NCBI RefSeq assembly: GCF_003967555.1
Contig: NZ_BIFS01000001.1
Span: forward strand, 4,278,001 to 4,342,000
DNA: 64,000 nt
Reading direction: 5' to 3'
Source: Dictyobacter kobayashii
Lineage (GTDB): Bacteria; Chloroflexota; Ktedonobacteria; Ktedonobacterales; Ktedonobacteraceae
Shown in pieces: positions 18,120-26,938 of this stretch (its first letter is position 1; the number at the start of each line of letters is the position of its first letter). Both the position numbers and the translations under genes were made by a program. Under the pieces are notes generated by a model. That model searched no databases. It saw only the letters and a program-made list of their open reading frames with translations, and had not been told where the DNA came from.

Positions 18120-19646
18120 TGAGCGCATAAATAAGCCTCGCGGTTTGCTATCATTAGTAGTGCGGGGCTTTATACTGACATCTGTTGAGGCTGGCTGCTC
18201 TGGTTTTTCAGTTGGAACATGGAATACTGTGGGCAGATCGGCTGTTTCTGTCGTATGCTGCCTATCCTCTGTCTCCTGATACACGTAAGGCCATTGTGCC
18301 TGCATTTTCTCCCCGCTAGCTGCTTCTTCTCCGTTTTCTTGCGCTGGCTCTGCGCCTAATGGTTCTTCATCTATCTTAGCAGCCTCTGCCTCTTGCTCAA
18401 CTGGTTCTTCGTGCAGGATGATTGGATCCTCATGATCTTCAACGATTGGTTCTTCATCTGCAGTGCTTTGCTCTGTTTCAGTTGAAGCAGTTATCTCTGG
18501 CTGCGCTTCTTCAGTGACCTCCTGGTCGGAATGAATGATATTATCATCTGCGGCTGGTATCTCTGGTTTATTTTGCTCATCCAGCGGAATTGCATCTGTT
18601 TCAGATACTGTTTCTGGCTGACTATGTACTGGCTGAGCGATTTCTGGCTGGTCGGCTGCTTCTACTGGCTCAGGCTGTGAAATTGCTTCTGAGTCGGATA
18701 ACTCTGCAGGCTCAGGCTGTGGAATGATATCCGAGTCGGATAACTCTGCAGGCTCAGATTGTGGAACTATTTCTGCGTTGGATGTTTCAGTCTGCTCGCC
18801 TGGAGCGGGCGTAGCGGATGCGGTTTCACTTTCCGCCTCCTGCGCGTTGTCCACGTTGGCTATTTCTGTGGTTGGCAGCGGATTTTCTTCTGGCTGGCTA
18901 TTGGCAACTGGTTCGGCCTGTGATTCTCTCAGTGAATCTTCTGGTACTGTCTGTGCATCCTGCGCTTGTGCCATAAAAGCTTCAGATTGCGCGAGCACTT
19001 CTTCGGGTGTAATGACAGGGAGTGGTTGCGTAATTCGTGCCTGAGGCCGTGGGGGGGGAGTATCGTTGCTCCCTTCCTCGCTCATCAGCTTTTGGAGTAG
19101 TTGTGCTTCTGTTACTTCTTCACCGGTGACAGGCTTTTCAAGGGCTGCCGGGATGGTATCTTGCTGACTGCTTGCTTCTGGTAGCTCTACCTCAAAATAG
19201 GTACTCAGGCCAGCATCGTTCATGGACCACATCCATTCGTATGCCCCTTCCAGTGCATGTTCGCACCACTGAGTATAGTTCCCTTGAATCACGTTGAGTG
19301 CTTCGCAGCGTGTAAGTAGCTGCATCGTATTATCAAGCCATTCTTCACCGCGTTCAAGCATACGATCGAGCATATCAACATCTTCAACTCCATGAAAGCG
19401 TAATTGGGCAATGGCGGATAGCGCAATGGCTGATGGGGCAAACGACTGCATTAATGCGGCATTTTGTGCCTGTTTTGCCTGGATTTTCTGCAATTCTTGC
19501 TGGAGCTGCTGTACCCTTTGTCTTCGTAGCCAGAGCTGATAGGCCTGGTAGAAATCTTCAACTTCTGTTGTTGTGAGTTGGGAAAAAAGTTTATCTATTT
19601 CTTCCTGGTTAATAAGTTTATGCTGCTGCTTCTCGCCCTCATTCAT
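18096..19646 (-). CDS. Orphan acidic protein with coiled coil and Pro/Glu repeats
   Basis: No family recognised. Residues 1-75 are polar and helical (EDFYQAYQLWLRRQRVQQLQ, coiled-coil-like). About 75-150 is a compact helical part (GEEWLDNTMQLL, WCEHALEGAYEWMW). From about 170 a long low-complexity acidic region follows, with repeats such as PQSEPAELSDSD / PQPEPAELSDSE / SQPEPVEAADQP. It ends in a basic tail (RGLFMRSLAKILGR). I start at 19646 (MNEGEKQQ), which overlaps the stop of the upstream gene as ATGA and has AGGAGGG nine bases upstream; the frame is open 17 codons further. The pair looks translationally coupled, so the two products probably work together. Confidence 0.65.
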   Translation of the reverse strand: MNEGEKQQHKLINQEEIDKLFSQLTTTEVEDFYQAYQLWLRRQRVQQLQQELQKIQAKQAQNAALMQSFAPSAIALSAIAQLRFHGVEDVDMLDRMLERGEEWLDNTMQLLTRCEALNVIQGNYTQWCEHALEGAYEWMWSMNDAGLSTYFEVELPEASSQQDTIPAALEKPVTGEEVTEAQLLQKLMSEEGSNDTPPPRPQARITQPLPVITPEEVLAQSEAFMAQAQDAQTVPEDSLRESQAEPVANSQPEENPLPTTEIANVDNAQEAESETASATPAPGEQTETSNAEIVPQSEPAELSDSDIIPQPEPAELSDSEAISQPEPVEAADQPEIAQPVHSQPETVSETDAIPLDEQNKPEIPAADDNIIHSDQEVTEEAQPEITASTETEQSTADEEPIVEDHEDPIILHEEPVEQEAEAAKIDEEPLGAEPAQENGEEAASGEKMQAQWPYVYQETEDRQHTTETADLPTVFHVPTEKPEQPASTDVSIKPRTTNDSKPRGLFMRSLAKILGR

Positions 19647-20260
19647 TCGGCCTGGCCCTCCTGTGCATTTCCGGCATTTTTGGTGCGCTCTCCCCAACGT
19701 TCAAACCAGCGTTCCACCAGCTGGTTGGTTCGATTGCTTTGTTGGTCGATAGGGCTGGTATTATGAGCATCTTTTTCGGTTGTCTGGCGTGTGTTGCGTA
19801 GCCACCATGGAACTCTAAGTTGTGGGTCAGTCTGGCTATGCGCATCGACAAATGCACTGATATCGTTGGGCAAGAGATTGTCAGGGGTAGCACTGGGTGC
19901 GGGCAAAGGACTTTGGGTGGTCGCGTTGACGATGGGATGTTGCATTTCCTGGCTATCGAAGTTTGGTAACTGACTCCAGGCAAAAAGAGCTGGTGAGACA
20001 GTTCCGGCGGCTCTCTGATCCGTTCCTGTTGAGCTGTCTTCGGGCGCAAGGTTAGCGCCTGACCGCTGATTACTGGCGACCTGTGTGTGTTGGATACCAA
20101 TCAGCGTCTGCAAAATGATGTTCTCAGAATAGTTTGTATCATGTTCCAAATGGCGTATTTCTGACTGGAGTTGTGCCAGCTCTTGCTCAAATGCCTGGAT
20201 TTGAGTTGACAGTTGCTGATCAATCTCGCGATAGAATAGCCATTGCCTGTATTGGCCCAT
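19643..20260 (-). CDS. Orphan protein with N-terminal coiled coil, coupled to the next gene
   Basis: No family recognised. From the ATG at 20260 (MGQYRQWLFYREIDQQ, with GGGA upstream) the protein has 205 residues. Residues 8-50 form a clear coiled coil (LSTQIQAFEQELAQLQSEIR). The middle is Ser/Thr/Pro-rich, and a Trp-rich C-terminal part follows (VPWWLRNTRQ, QLVERWFERWGER). The open frame extends 24 codons upstream without a better SD. Its stop overlaps the next start by four bases. Confidence 0.6.
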   Translation of the reverse strand: MGQYRQWLFYREIDQQLSTQIQAFEQELAQLQSEIRHLEHDTNYSENIILQTLIGIQHTQVASNQRSGANLAPEDSSTGTDQRAAGTVSPALFAWSQLPNFDSQEMQHPIVNATTQSPLPAPSATPDNLLPNDISAFVDAHSQTDPQLRVPWWLRNTRQTTEKDAHNTSPIDQQSNRTNQLVERWFERWGERTKNAGNAQEGQAE

Positions 20261-20450
20261 TGTTTCCCTACGCATTCTTACAAATACTACGTCATGGGCA
20301 GTATAGCATGTGCCCCAGGCGTAGACAAGCAAAGGTATCTGGTGTACTAGTGATGCAAAATCTATCTCACATATCAGTATAACAGCCCTGGCTAATTAAA
20401 CGCTGGCCGCTAAAATGGCACGTCATTTTGCAATGCTAACCAGAAAAAGC

Positions 20451-20499
20451 AAATGGGCGAGCAATCCAATCAACTGTATTCAGGATTGCTCGCCCATTT
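20451..20499 (-). terminator. Strong intrinsic terminator after rodA
   Basis: Perfect 17-bp stem (AAATGGGCGAGCAATCC and its complement) with a 15-base loop, followed on the minus strand by GCTTTTTC. It ends the long nusA-to-rodA cluster 13 bases after the rodA stop. Confidence 0.85.
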
Positions 20500-20512
20500 G
20501 TTAGTGAAGGCG

Positions 20513-21932
20513 TCAATAATTCCCTTCGCGCTCCACTGCTGAGTTATGGGAGATCCTGAGCAGGATACCTACGATAATAAAGTTGGCCAGAATGGCGTTA
20601 CCACCATTGCTCAGGTAGGGCAATGGGATACCAGTCAAAGGCAGCAACTTGAGGTCGCCTGCTGTAATAATCAAGGTCTGCAGGGCAAAAATCGATGTCA
20701 GTCCGGTGGCTAGCAATTTGCTAAACGTGTCGGGAGCCTCGGCCGCGATGCGGAAGCCACGATGGACGACCAGTAGATAGATGCCAATGATCGCAAATAG
20801 TCCCACCAGGGCCAAACTCTTCAGCATAAGCAGTAAAGGCCATGTCAGAGTCAATAACTGGTACCCTGACAGGATAACCTAAGCCTAGTCCTGAGCCAAG
20901 GATACCACCACTGGCAACATTGATTAGCCCCTGGAAAACCTGGAGACCTTTATCCGTTGCAAAAGCATCTTCGCTAGCTGTCAGATGAGCCCAGTCGGCT
21001 GGATTGAAGGTGACAGTAGCAAAACGATTTTGTACATAAGGTAAGAGACTGTAGCCGATCAGCGCCAGTAGAACGAATGCCAGTAAGCTGACAAGCACAT
21101 ATGACTTTTTACCTGTCGCCACATAGGTCATACACAAGAAGAGGCTGTAGACCAACAACGCTAGACCTAGTTCACGTACAACCAGGAAGCTCAGTAGACC
21201 GATGCCTAACATGAAGAGCATTGGCCCTAACTGTCTGAGTGGAGGTAATCGCAATGGTCCCAGGCGATAGTGCCCTTCGGCTAAGATGTCGCGGTTGTCG
21301 TTGAGGTAGCCTGCGAAGAAAATAACCACGCCAATTTTCAAAAACTCAGAGGGCTGTAAATTTAATGGACCAAATCCAAGAGTATCACGGGTTGGGTCAG
21401 CGTTTTTGAAGGTAATAATGCCTCTGATCACGCTTGGCGCTAGAACCGCGAAGCAGAAGAGGAGCCAGGTATATTTATAGCGCGATAGCCAGCCGATATT
21501 GCGCAGGAGAAACATAGTACCCAGGCAGAATGCCAGCCCAAGCAAGACCCATAATAATTGTTTTGACCCTAGATTAGCGATCGGGCCTACCGGTGGGGGA
21601 ATGTCTGGACCCAAACGAGTCATCATCACAACCCCTAATCCACTCAGAAGTGCTACCAGAGGCAGGAGTACTTGATCAGCTTTGCGAAAGAAAATATTTA
21701 GAACAAAATGTACCACTAGAACCGCGGCAATAAAGCCTAGAATAGGAATCAAGCCATCCAGTATTGGAAGATTTTTCAGGTTGTTCAAGGTGGTGGTGTC
21801 ATTACCGTATTTGATGACGAGCAATTGCGTCATCAATAGCAGCAGGATCACACCAGGAAGAAGCAGTAGACCTAGCTCTTTCCAGCGATACTGGCGGAAT
21901 GCTCCTGTTGTCCGTTGTGCCATTTGTGCCAT
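20513..21932 (-). CDS. RodA/FtsW-type peptidoglycan glycosyltransferase (SEDS protein); reading frame broken
   Basis: Polytopic SEDS enzyme polymerising lipid II. The first frame (from 21932) carries about eight to ten membrane helices, with NLQPSEFLKIGVV (substrate-site region), the conserved RELGLALLVYSLF, and GGILGSGLGLGYPVRVPVID. It breaks after AYAEEFG. Removing one C from the CCC complementary to 20809-20811 restores EFGLVGLFAIIGIYLLVVHR and the last helices with PLTGIPLPYLSNGG, ending at 20513. The repaired length is about 473 residues. Downstream of fhaA-fhaB it matches the actinobacterial fhaA-fhaB-rodA arrangement, favouring RodA (elongation) over FtsW (division). Confidence 0.88.
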
Positions 21933-22000
21933 CTATCAAAACCTCGTTTAACTAGAAGCAGGAGTCGGTGCTTAACGAAAGAAGTATCTTTGATAAGGGG

Positions 22001-22021
22001 AGGCAACCATCATGGTTGCCT
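22001..22021 (-). repeat. Small hairpin between fhaB and rodA
   Basis: AGGCAACCA and TGGTTGCCT form a perfect 9-bp stem with a 3-base loop, five bases past the fhaB stop. No T-run follows, so read-through into rodA is likely and it may act as a partial attenuator or mRNA stabiliser. Confidence 0.5.
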
Positions 22022-22026
22022 CAAGA

Positions 22027-22476
22027 TTATTGCGTGAGTTTGAATTGAATATAACCGACGCGCACGATATCGCCAGCGCGGGCTGGCACAGGTTCGCGGG
22101 CGGGTTGATTATTTACATACGTGCCGTTGACACTTCCTGCGTCCTGTACATACCAGACACCATTGCGGAACAAGAGTCGTGAATGTTCCGACGAGATAAA
22201 GTTATCAGAGATCTGAATAGTGTTGGTGGGACCGCGCCCGATAGTGGTATTCTGATCCAGATCAAAACGCATCCCTGGTTGTACTACCGTGCTGGGACCG
22301 CTATCTACCACGATCAGGTGTCCGAGTGCAATCTGGCGACTTCCGTCGGGATTATCCCCAATGGCTGCTGTTTTGCGCAGGTCGCGGGTAATCGCAATGA
22401 CCACCTGCATCAAAAAGAGATAGAGCAGAACGATAAATAAGAGACGCAATATGAGTAAGAATACTGGTAGTTGCAT
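22027..22476 (-). CDS. FhaB-like membrane-anchored FHA domain protein
   Basis: Phosphothreonine-reading adaptor. Residues 4-30 form one membrane helix (LLILRLLFIVLLYLFLMQVV). The C-terminal FHA domain (about 70-147) has IGRGPTNTIQI, the phosphopeptide-binding SSEHSRL and GSVNGTYVNN. This anchor-plus-FHA plan is that of actinobacterial FhaB (FipA), which links Ser/Thr kinase signalling to cell-wall synthesis. It lies 12 bases after fhaA and upstream of rodA. No Ser/Thr kinase is in the window. Confidence 0.88.
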   Translation of the reverse strand: MQLPVFLLILRLLFIVLLYLFLMQVVIAITRDLRKTAAIGDNPDGSRQIALGHLIVVDSGPSTVVQPGMRFDLDQNTTIGRGPTNTIQISDNFISSEHSRLLFRNGVWYVQDAGSVNGTYVNNQPAREPVPARAGDIVRVGYIQFKLTQ

Positions 22477-22488
22477 AGGGCGAAGATC

Positions 22489-23396
22489 TCACCTTCTCTC
22501 GAAGTAAAAATCATAGCTGCCTATGGTGAATTGATCACCATTGCGCAGAATATGTTGGCGCATATGCGGCGTATTATTAATTGTGATTCCATTAGTGCTG
22601 CCAAGATCAAAGATGGCAAATTGTCCATCTGGTTGGTATTTGATTTGTGCATGATAACGAGAAACGCGTTTGTCTTCAACGATAATATCATTGCTGAGCT
22701 GGCGGCCGATATTGACCAGCGGCTTTTCGATGCGATAGGTTTGTTGTCCCGCCTGGGGTAAACGAATAGTGAGCCATGCCTGCGGCATAGGTGGTGCCTG
22801 TGTAACAGGAGGGATGGTCGGGGCAATCCCTGGATTGCTATGCTGGGCATGACTGCCATGCCTGGCTCCCGAATGCGAGCCTGGCCCGGCCAGCCCCTGA
22901 TTGGGTGAACTTCCCCATCGATCCCGGGCAACTGTTGGCCTGGGGCCATCTGGGCGCGAATCTGCGCTAATTGCTCGGCGCTCAGTGCCTGCGTAGCCAT
23001 CAGACCACCCTCACGATCAGCCTGCTCTGTGTCGATACGCACCGAGCCTGGCCGCAATGAGGTATCCGAGTGCAGGCGAATAATCGGCACCGTCTTTAAG
23101 GTATAGTGCCGTCTTTTGGCAAACTCCACCAGGTGGTTTTGCCAATCGCGGGTGAGTGAGGCCTGCCCTGGCGACATCTGCTGATGATCTTTAATGCTCA
23201 GATAGATGTCATACACATTTGGCGATAGCCGGCGTCCCTCACCTTGCAGCATGGTATTGTCGTCCATCGCACGCTCTAATTTGCGCGCGATCTCAATCGG
23301 CTCCATTTTAGATGGAAAGAGCCGATTAAAAGGACTCTCAATGACACGCTGCATAAATGCTTCTAATTTTGCTAATGGGTTCTGGCGAGCGTTCAA
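22489..23396 (-). CDS. FhaA-like protein: DUF3662 plus C-terminal FHA domain; reading frame broken
   Basis: Residues 1-125 match the FhaA N-terminal domain (MNARQNPLAKLEAFMQRVIE, FPSKMEPIEIARKLERAM, SPNVYDIYLS). A Gly/Pro/Gln-rich linker follows, where the frame breaks. One extra C in the CCCC at 22913-22916 (+ strand) leads through GGSSPNQGLAGPG into the FHA domain (VNIGRQLSNDII, VSRYHAQI, STNGITINN) ending at 22489, for about 302 residues. The start is a TTG at 23396, with AGGAGGGTGAG upstream, overlapping the ribF stop by four bases. In Actinobacteria FhaA binds the pseudokinase MviN/CwsA axis and restrains wall synthesis; that role is inferred here. Confidence 0.85.
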
Positions 23397-24355
23397 TGGC
23401 TCACCCTCCTGCTTGCTAAAATCTGCTGTGCTTGTTGCACATCGATTGAAATTTGATTTTTCAAAGCATCAATTCCTGAGAAGCGTTGCTCTCCGCGGAG
23501 ACGTTCAATGAATTCAATACGTAGATACTTATCGTAGAGATCCATCGTCACATTGAGGAGATGGACTTCTACAAGGCGTTCTTTTCCATTAAACGTAGGA
23601 CGAATACCAATGTTGGTTACACCATTATAGACGGTAGAAGATTCCGCTAAGTCACCGCTTGAATCGTTCGGTACTGTAACCCTTACTGCATATACGCCAT
23701 TTGGAGGAAGAAGTTTGTGTTTATCAGGACGAATATTGGCAGTGGGGAAGCCCAGCAGCCTGCCACGCTCATCGCCATGTATTACTATGCCACCAAGTAC
23801 TATTGGATGGCCTAGCAACGTATTTGCTTCATTAATATGGCCCTCGTTGACCAGGGTCCTGATACGGGTACTGCTAATACGCGTCTGACTATCTTTCTCC
23901 AGGGCAAATGCACGTACTTCTATACCGTGCTGTTGTCCATACTGTTCAAGAAATGCGACATTTCCCATACGGTTATGTCCCAGGCTAAAGTCTGCGCCTA
24001 CAATCAGTCCCTTTATAGTAAAACGTGCACAGAGGTTATTCATAAAATCTTCAGCCGAGAGTGCCGCAACTTCCGGTGTAAAATGTATGACAATAGAATC
24101 TGCCACCTCGCCGTATTCCCGGGCGAGGGAGAGTTTCTCTTCTAATGTCGTAAGATATGAAATATTCATATCCGGGCGCACAACCATCAGGGTGTGCGGC
24201 GCAAAGGTCACCATAACTGGCGTACACTGTAGCGTCTGTGCCATGGCGCGAAGCTCTTGTAAAAGTCGCTGGTGTCCGAGATGGATACCATCGAAATTTC
24301 CAATTGTGATCGCGATAGGTGTTTGCTCTGATAGGGTTGTTTGGTATTCAGTCAT
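23393..24355 (-). CDS. ribF: Bifunctional riboflavin kinase / FAD synthetase
   Basis: Makes FMN then FAD. The N-terminal adenylyltransferase has IGNFDGIHLGHQRLL and the ISSTRIR motif. The C-terminal flavokinase has GRLLGFPTANI, NGVYAV and a VEVHLL-type core. I start at 24355 (MTEYQTTLS), 320 residues as usual, with GAGGG twelve bases upstream; the frame is open 32 codons further without similarity. It sits between truB (123-base gap) and fhaA (4-base overlap), extending the translation cluster. Confidence 0.95.
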   Translation of the reverse strand: MTEYQTTLSEQTPIAITIGNFDGIHLGHQRLLQELRAMAQTLQCTPVMVTFAPHTLMVVRPDMNISYLTTLEEKLSLAREYGEVADSIVIHFTPEVAALSAEDFMNNLCARFTIKGLIVGADFSLGHNRMGNVAFLEQYGQQHGIEVRAFALEKDSQTRISSTRIRTLVNEGHINEANTLLGHPIVLGGIVIHGDERGRLLGFPTANIRPDKHKLLPPNGVYAVRVTVPNDSSGDLAESSTVYNGVTNIGIRPTFNGKERLVEVHLLNVTMDLYDKYLRIEFIERLRGEQRFSGIDALKNQISIDVQQAQQILASRRVSH

Positions 24356-24478
24356 CTTTGTAGAGGCCCTCTTCCATTGTTGCCATGCTTGGAGGTACCT
24401 GTTCCTTGTTATTCTCTCGTTTATAGTACCACAGCCGATGCATGCTCGCAATAAAGGTAGGATTGTGCAGGACTCTCG

Positions 24479-25369
24479 TTAAACAAGAACTTTCCTGGGT
24501 TTCCATAGTTGCAGCTCAGCATCCCAGTTTGCGATGGCTAGAAATTGTCCATTTGAGCCATAGACGCGCCCCATTTCTGCTTGCTCAGCGATAGTGGGAT
24601 CAGCATAGGCAAAGGCATTCCCATGCATAACGCGCTGCGTGAGCGCTTCATCCAGATGCAGGGCGGGGTAATTTTGAAGGGCAAAATCAGCTGGAAAGAG
24701 ATATTGCTGTAAGTTATTCTGCTCCTGGGCGCTTGCCAGTTGTGCCAGCGTAACACTTTCAGCTAGTACAAAGGGACCACTGCGGGTTCGTATCAGGCCG
24801 GTGAGGTAGGCGCCAAAGCCCAGATATTCTCCCAGGTCGTAGGCCAGCGAGCGAATATAGGTTCCTTTGCTGCACGAGACAGCCAGGGTGAGGTGGGGTT
24901 TTTCCCAGCCAAGGATCTCCAGGGTATGTATTTCGATGGGACGTGGCTCCAGCGTGATCTCCGCCCCGGCGCGGGCCAGTTTATAGGCAGGTTGACCCTG
25001 AATCTTAATAGCGGAGTAGCGCGGTGGTAGCTGTTGTTGTGCACCCTGGAAATGTGGAAGGGCGGCTTCAATCTGCTCAAGTGTAAGCGCCGAGATATCG
25101 GCCGTGCGTACAACTACACCCTCTGCATCATAGGTATCGGTGACGGTCCCAAAGGTGATCGTGGCTTGATAGGCCTTGCCACTCTCACTCAGATATTCCG
25201 CGACCCGCGTAGCCTGGCCAACACAGATTGGCAGTACGCCACTGGCCTCGGGATCGAGGGTACCCGTATGACCCACGCGTTTTTGTTTTAGCAGTTTGCG
25301 TATTTTGGCCACCACATCATGCGAGGTCATATGCAGGTCTTTATTGATATTCAGGATGCCGTCTACCAC
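24479..25369 (-). CDS. truB: tRNA pseudouridine(55) synthase
   Basis: Makes pseudouridine 55 in the T-loop of tRNAs. Motifs are GILNINKDLHMTSHDVV, the catalytic GHTGTLDPEASGVLPI with the active-site Asp, YSAIKIQGQPAYKLAR and SCSKGTYIRSLAYDLG. 296 residues, normal length. The GTG start at 25369 has GGAG upstream. Classic neighbour of rbfA and nrnA in the nusA-infB cluster. Confidence 0.96.
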   Translation of the reverse strand: MVDGILNINKDLHMTSHDVVAKIRKLLKQKRVGHTGTLDPEASGVLPICVGQATRVAEYLSESGKAYQATITFGTVTDTYDAEGVVVRTADISALTLEQIEAALPHFQGAQQQLPPRYSAIKIQGQPAYKLARAGAEITLEPRPIEIHTLEILGWEKPHLTLAVSCSKGTYIRSLAYDLGEYLGFGAYLTGLIRTRSGPFVLAESVTLAQLASAQEQNNLQQYLFPADFALQNYPALHLDEALTQRVMHGNAFAYADPTIAEQAEMGRVYGSNGQFLAIANWDAELQLWKPRKVLV

Positions 25370-25390
25370 GCTCTATTTCTCCGCTTCTGC

Positions 25391-26449
25391 TTATGAATTG
25401 AGTAGTTTATGCGATTGCTGATCTGTCTCGCGCATCTCGCGTTCAATCTCGGCGATAACCAGGGGCATCGCCTCTTGCATTGGCATCGCAATGGTAGCGC
25501 CCGCCGCGCGAGCATGACCACCGCCCCCCAGGCGCATACAGACGGCTGCGACATTATAAGGCTCATTGCTACGCAGACTGACGCGTGTTATGGCTGGATT
25601 GCCATAATTTTTGAAAAAGGCTGCCACCTGCACGCCTTCAATATCGCGTAGCATGCCCGAAGCATTGGTATCCATATCATCAGTTGCCCCGGTAGCTGCC
25701 AACGTTTCATCGGTGGCGAAGGACCAGATCAGGCGACCATCCGCAGTGGTCTGGGCGTTATTGATGGCTGCGGCCGTAAAGCGCATTTGAGCCAGTGGAT
25801 GGGTGCGGAAGATCGGTTTCACAATTGTCTCAGCGCTGGCCCCGGCCTCGACCAGGATCGCGCCAACCATCATTGTGCGTGCCGTTGTGCTGGGATATTG
25901 AAAGGAACCGGTATCGGTAATCAATCCGGTGAGCAGGCAGACCGCGGCATCTTTAGTCAGTGGCAATCCAAGCTGTTGTTGAAATAAGACAATAAGCTCA
26001 GTGGTTGAGGCTGCGACTGGCTCAATTATATTTACCTGGCCACACCCCATGCTGCTGACGTGGTGATCGATATTAATAATGGTAGCTTGATCCAATAAGG
26101 TTTTATGTTGTTCATAGAGAGCGCCATAGCGACTCAACTCGCCGGCATCCAAAGCGATAACCAGGTCAAATGGCTCATCGCCTAGAGTGGTCTGGAGTGT
26201 TTCAACACCGGGTAGAAAAGAAAATGCTCGTGGAGCAGGATCGGCGCAGGCCGGGACACAAACTTTACCCAGTTGACGTAAAATATGGGCAAACCCCAGG
26301 GCGGCTCCCAGGCAATCTCCATCTGGATGCTCATGAGCGAGCAACGCGATACGCTGTGCCCGCTCAATCAAGGTCATAGCCTGTTGGACCTGTACCGGGG
26401 ATAACTGGTTTGCCAGTGATGATGTTTCAGGGGAAAAGGACTCGTTCAT
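25391..26449 (-). CDS. nrnA: Bifunctional oligoribonuclease / pAp phosphatase NrnA (DHH/DHHA1)
   Basis: Degrades short RNA oligomers and 3'-phosphoadenosine 5'-phosphate. DHH-domain metal motifs are HEHPDGDCLGAAL, ALDAGELSRYG and NIDHHVSSMG. The DHHA1 domain ends in the RNA-binding RLGGGGHARAAGATI. 352 residues, slightly longer than B. subtilis NrnA because of the N-terminal start. Its ATG overlaps the rbfA stop (ATGA), indicating translational coupling. Confidence 0.93.
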   Translation of the reverse strand: MNESFSPETSSLANQLSPVQVQQAMTLIERAQRIALLAHEHPDGDCLGAALGFAHILRQLGKVCVPACADPAPRAFSFLPGVETLQTTLGDEPFDLVIALDAGELSRYGALYEQHKTLLDQATIINIDHHVSSMGCGQVNIIEPVAASTTELIVLFQQQLGLPLTKDAAVCLLTGLITDTGSFQYPSTTARTMMVGAILVEAGASAETIVKPIFRTHPLAQMRFTAAAINNAQTTADGRLIWSFATDETLAATGATDDMDTNASGMLRDIEGVQVAAFFKNYGNPAITRVSLRSNEPYNVAAVCMRLGGGGHARAAGATIAMPMQEAMPLVIAEIEREMRETDQQSHKLLNS

Positions 26450-26862
26450 TCAACCTCTTTTGTGTTGGCTTGTTCAGCTATATTAGCTTCTTCAGCGGCT
26501 CTGGCTCGTTCACGATCCTCTTGCTCAACTTGATTAATCAGGCCAAGGATACGCGCGCCCTCTTCAATCGATGTATCCAGTTTGAAGGACAGATCCGGCA
26601 TGTAGCGCAATGTCAGGCGGGAAGCAAGCTCATGGCGTAAAAAGCCACTGGCATTTTTCAAGCCCTTCATCGTCTCTTTTTGTTCTTCAGGCGTACCCAT
26701 TACGCTGACAAGGACTTTGGCATGGCGTAGATCGCCACTGACCTCGACACGTGTGATACTGGCAAACCCAACTCTGGGATCTTTAAGACGGGTGCGAATC
26801 AGCTCACTGAGGTCTGCCGTCATCAGCTCTCCCAGTTTTTCTTGTCTATGTATATTTGGCAT
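26446..26862 (-). CDS. rbfA: 30S ribosome-binding factor A
   Basis: Binds the 30S subunit during 16S rRNA 5'-end maturation. The KH-like core is visible (GELMTADLSELIRTRLKDPR, GFASITRVEVSGDLRHAKVL, SGFLRHELASRLTLRYMPDL, GARILGLINQ), with an acidic/alanine-rich tail. I start at 26862 (MPNIHRQEKLG) after GGGGAGAG; the open frame is eleven codons longer. It lies 76 bases after infB and overlaps nrnA. Confidence 0.95.
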   Translation of the reverse strand: MPNIHRQEKLGELMTADLSELIRTRLKDPRVGFASITRVEVSGDLRHAKVLVSVMGTPEEQKETMKGLKNASGFLRHELASRLTLRYMPDLSFKLDTSIEEGARILGLINQVEQEDRERARAAEEANIAEQANTKEVE

Positions 26863-26938
26863 ACTCTCTCCCCTCAATAGCGCCAGAGTGGCCATCTATC
26901 CCTGAGGACAGATGACCACAACTGTTGCACTATATGTT

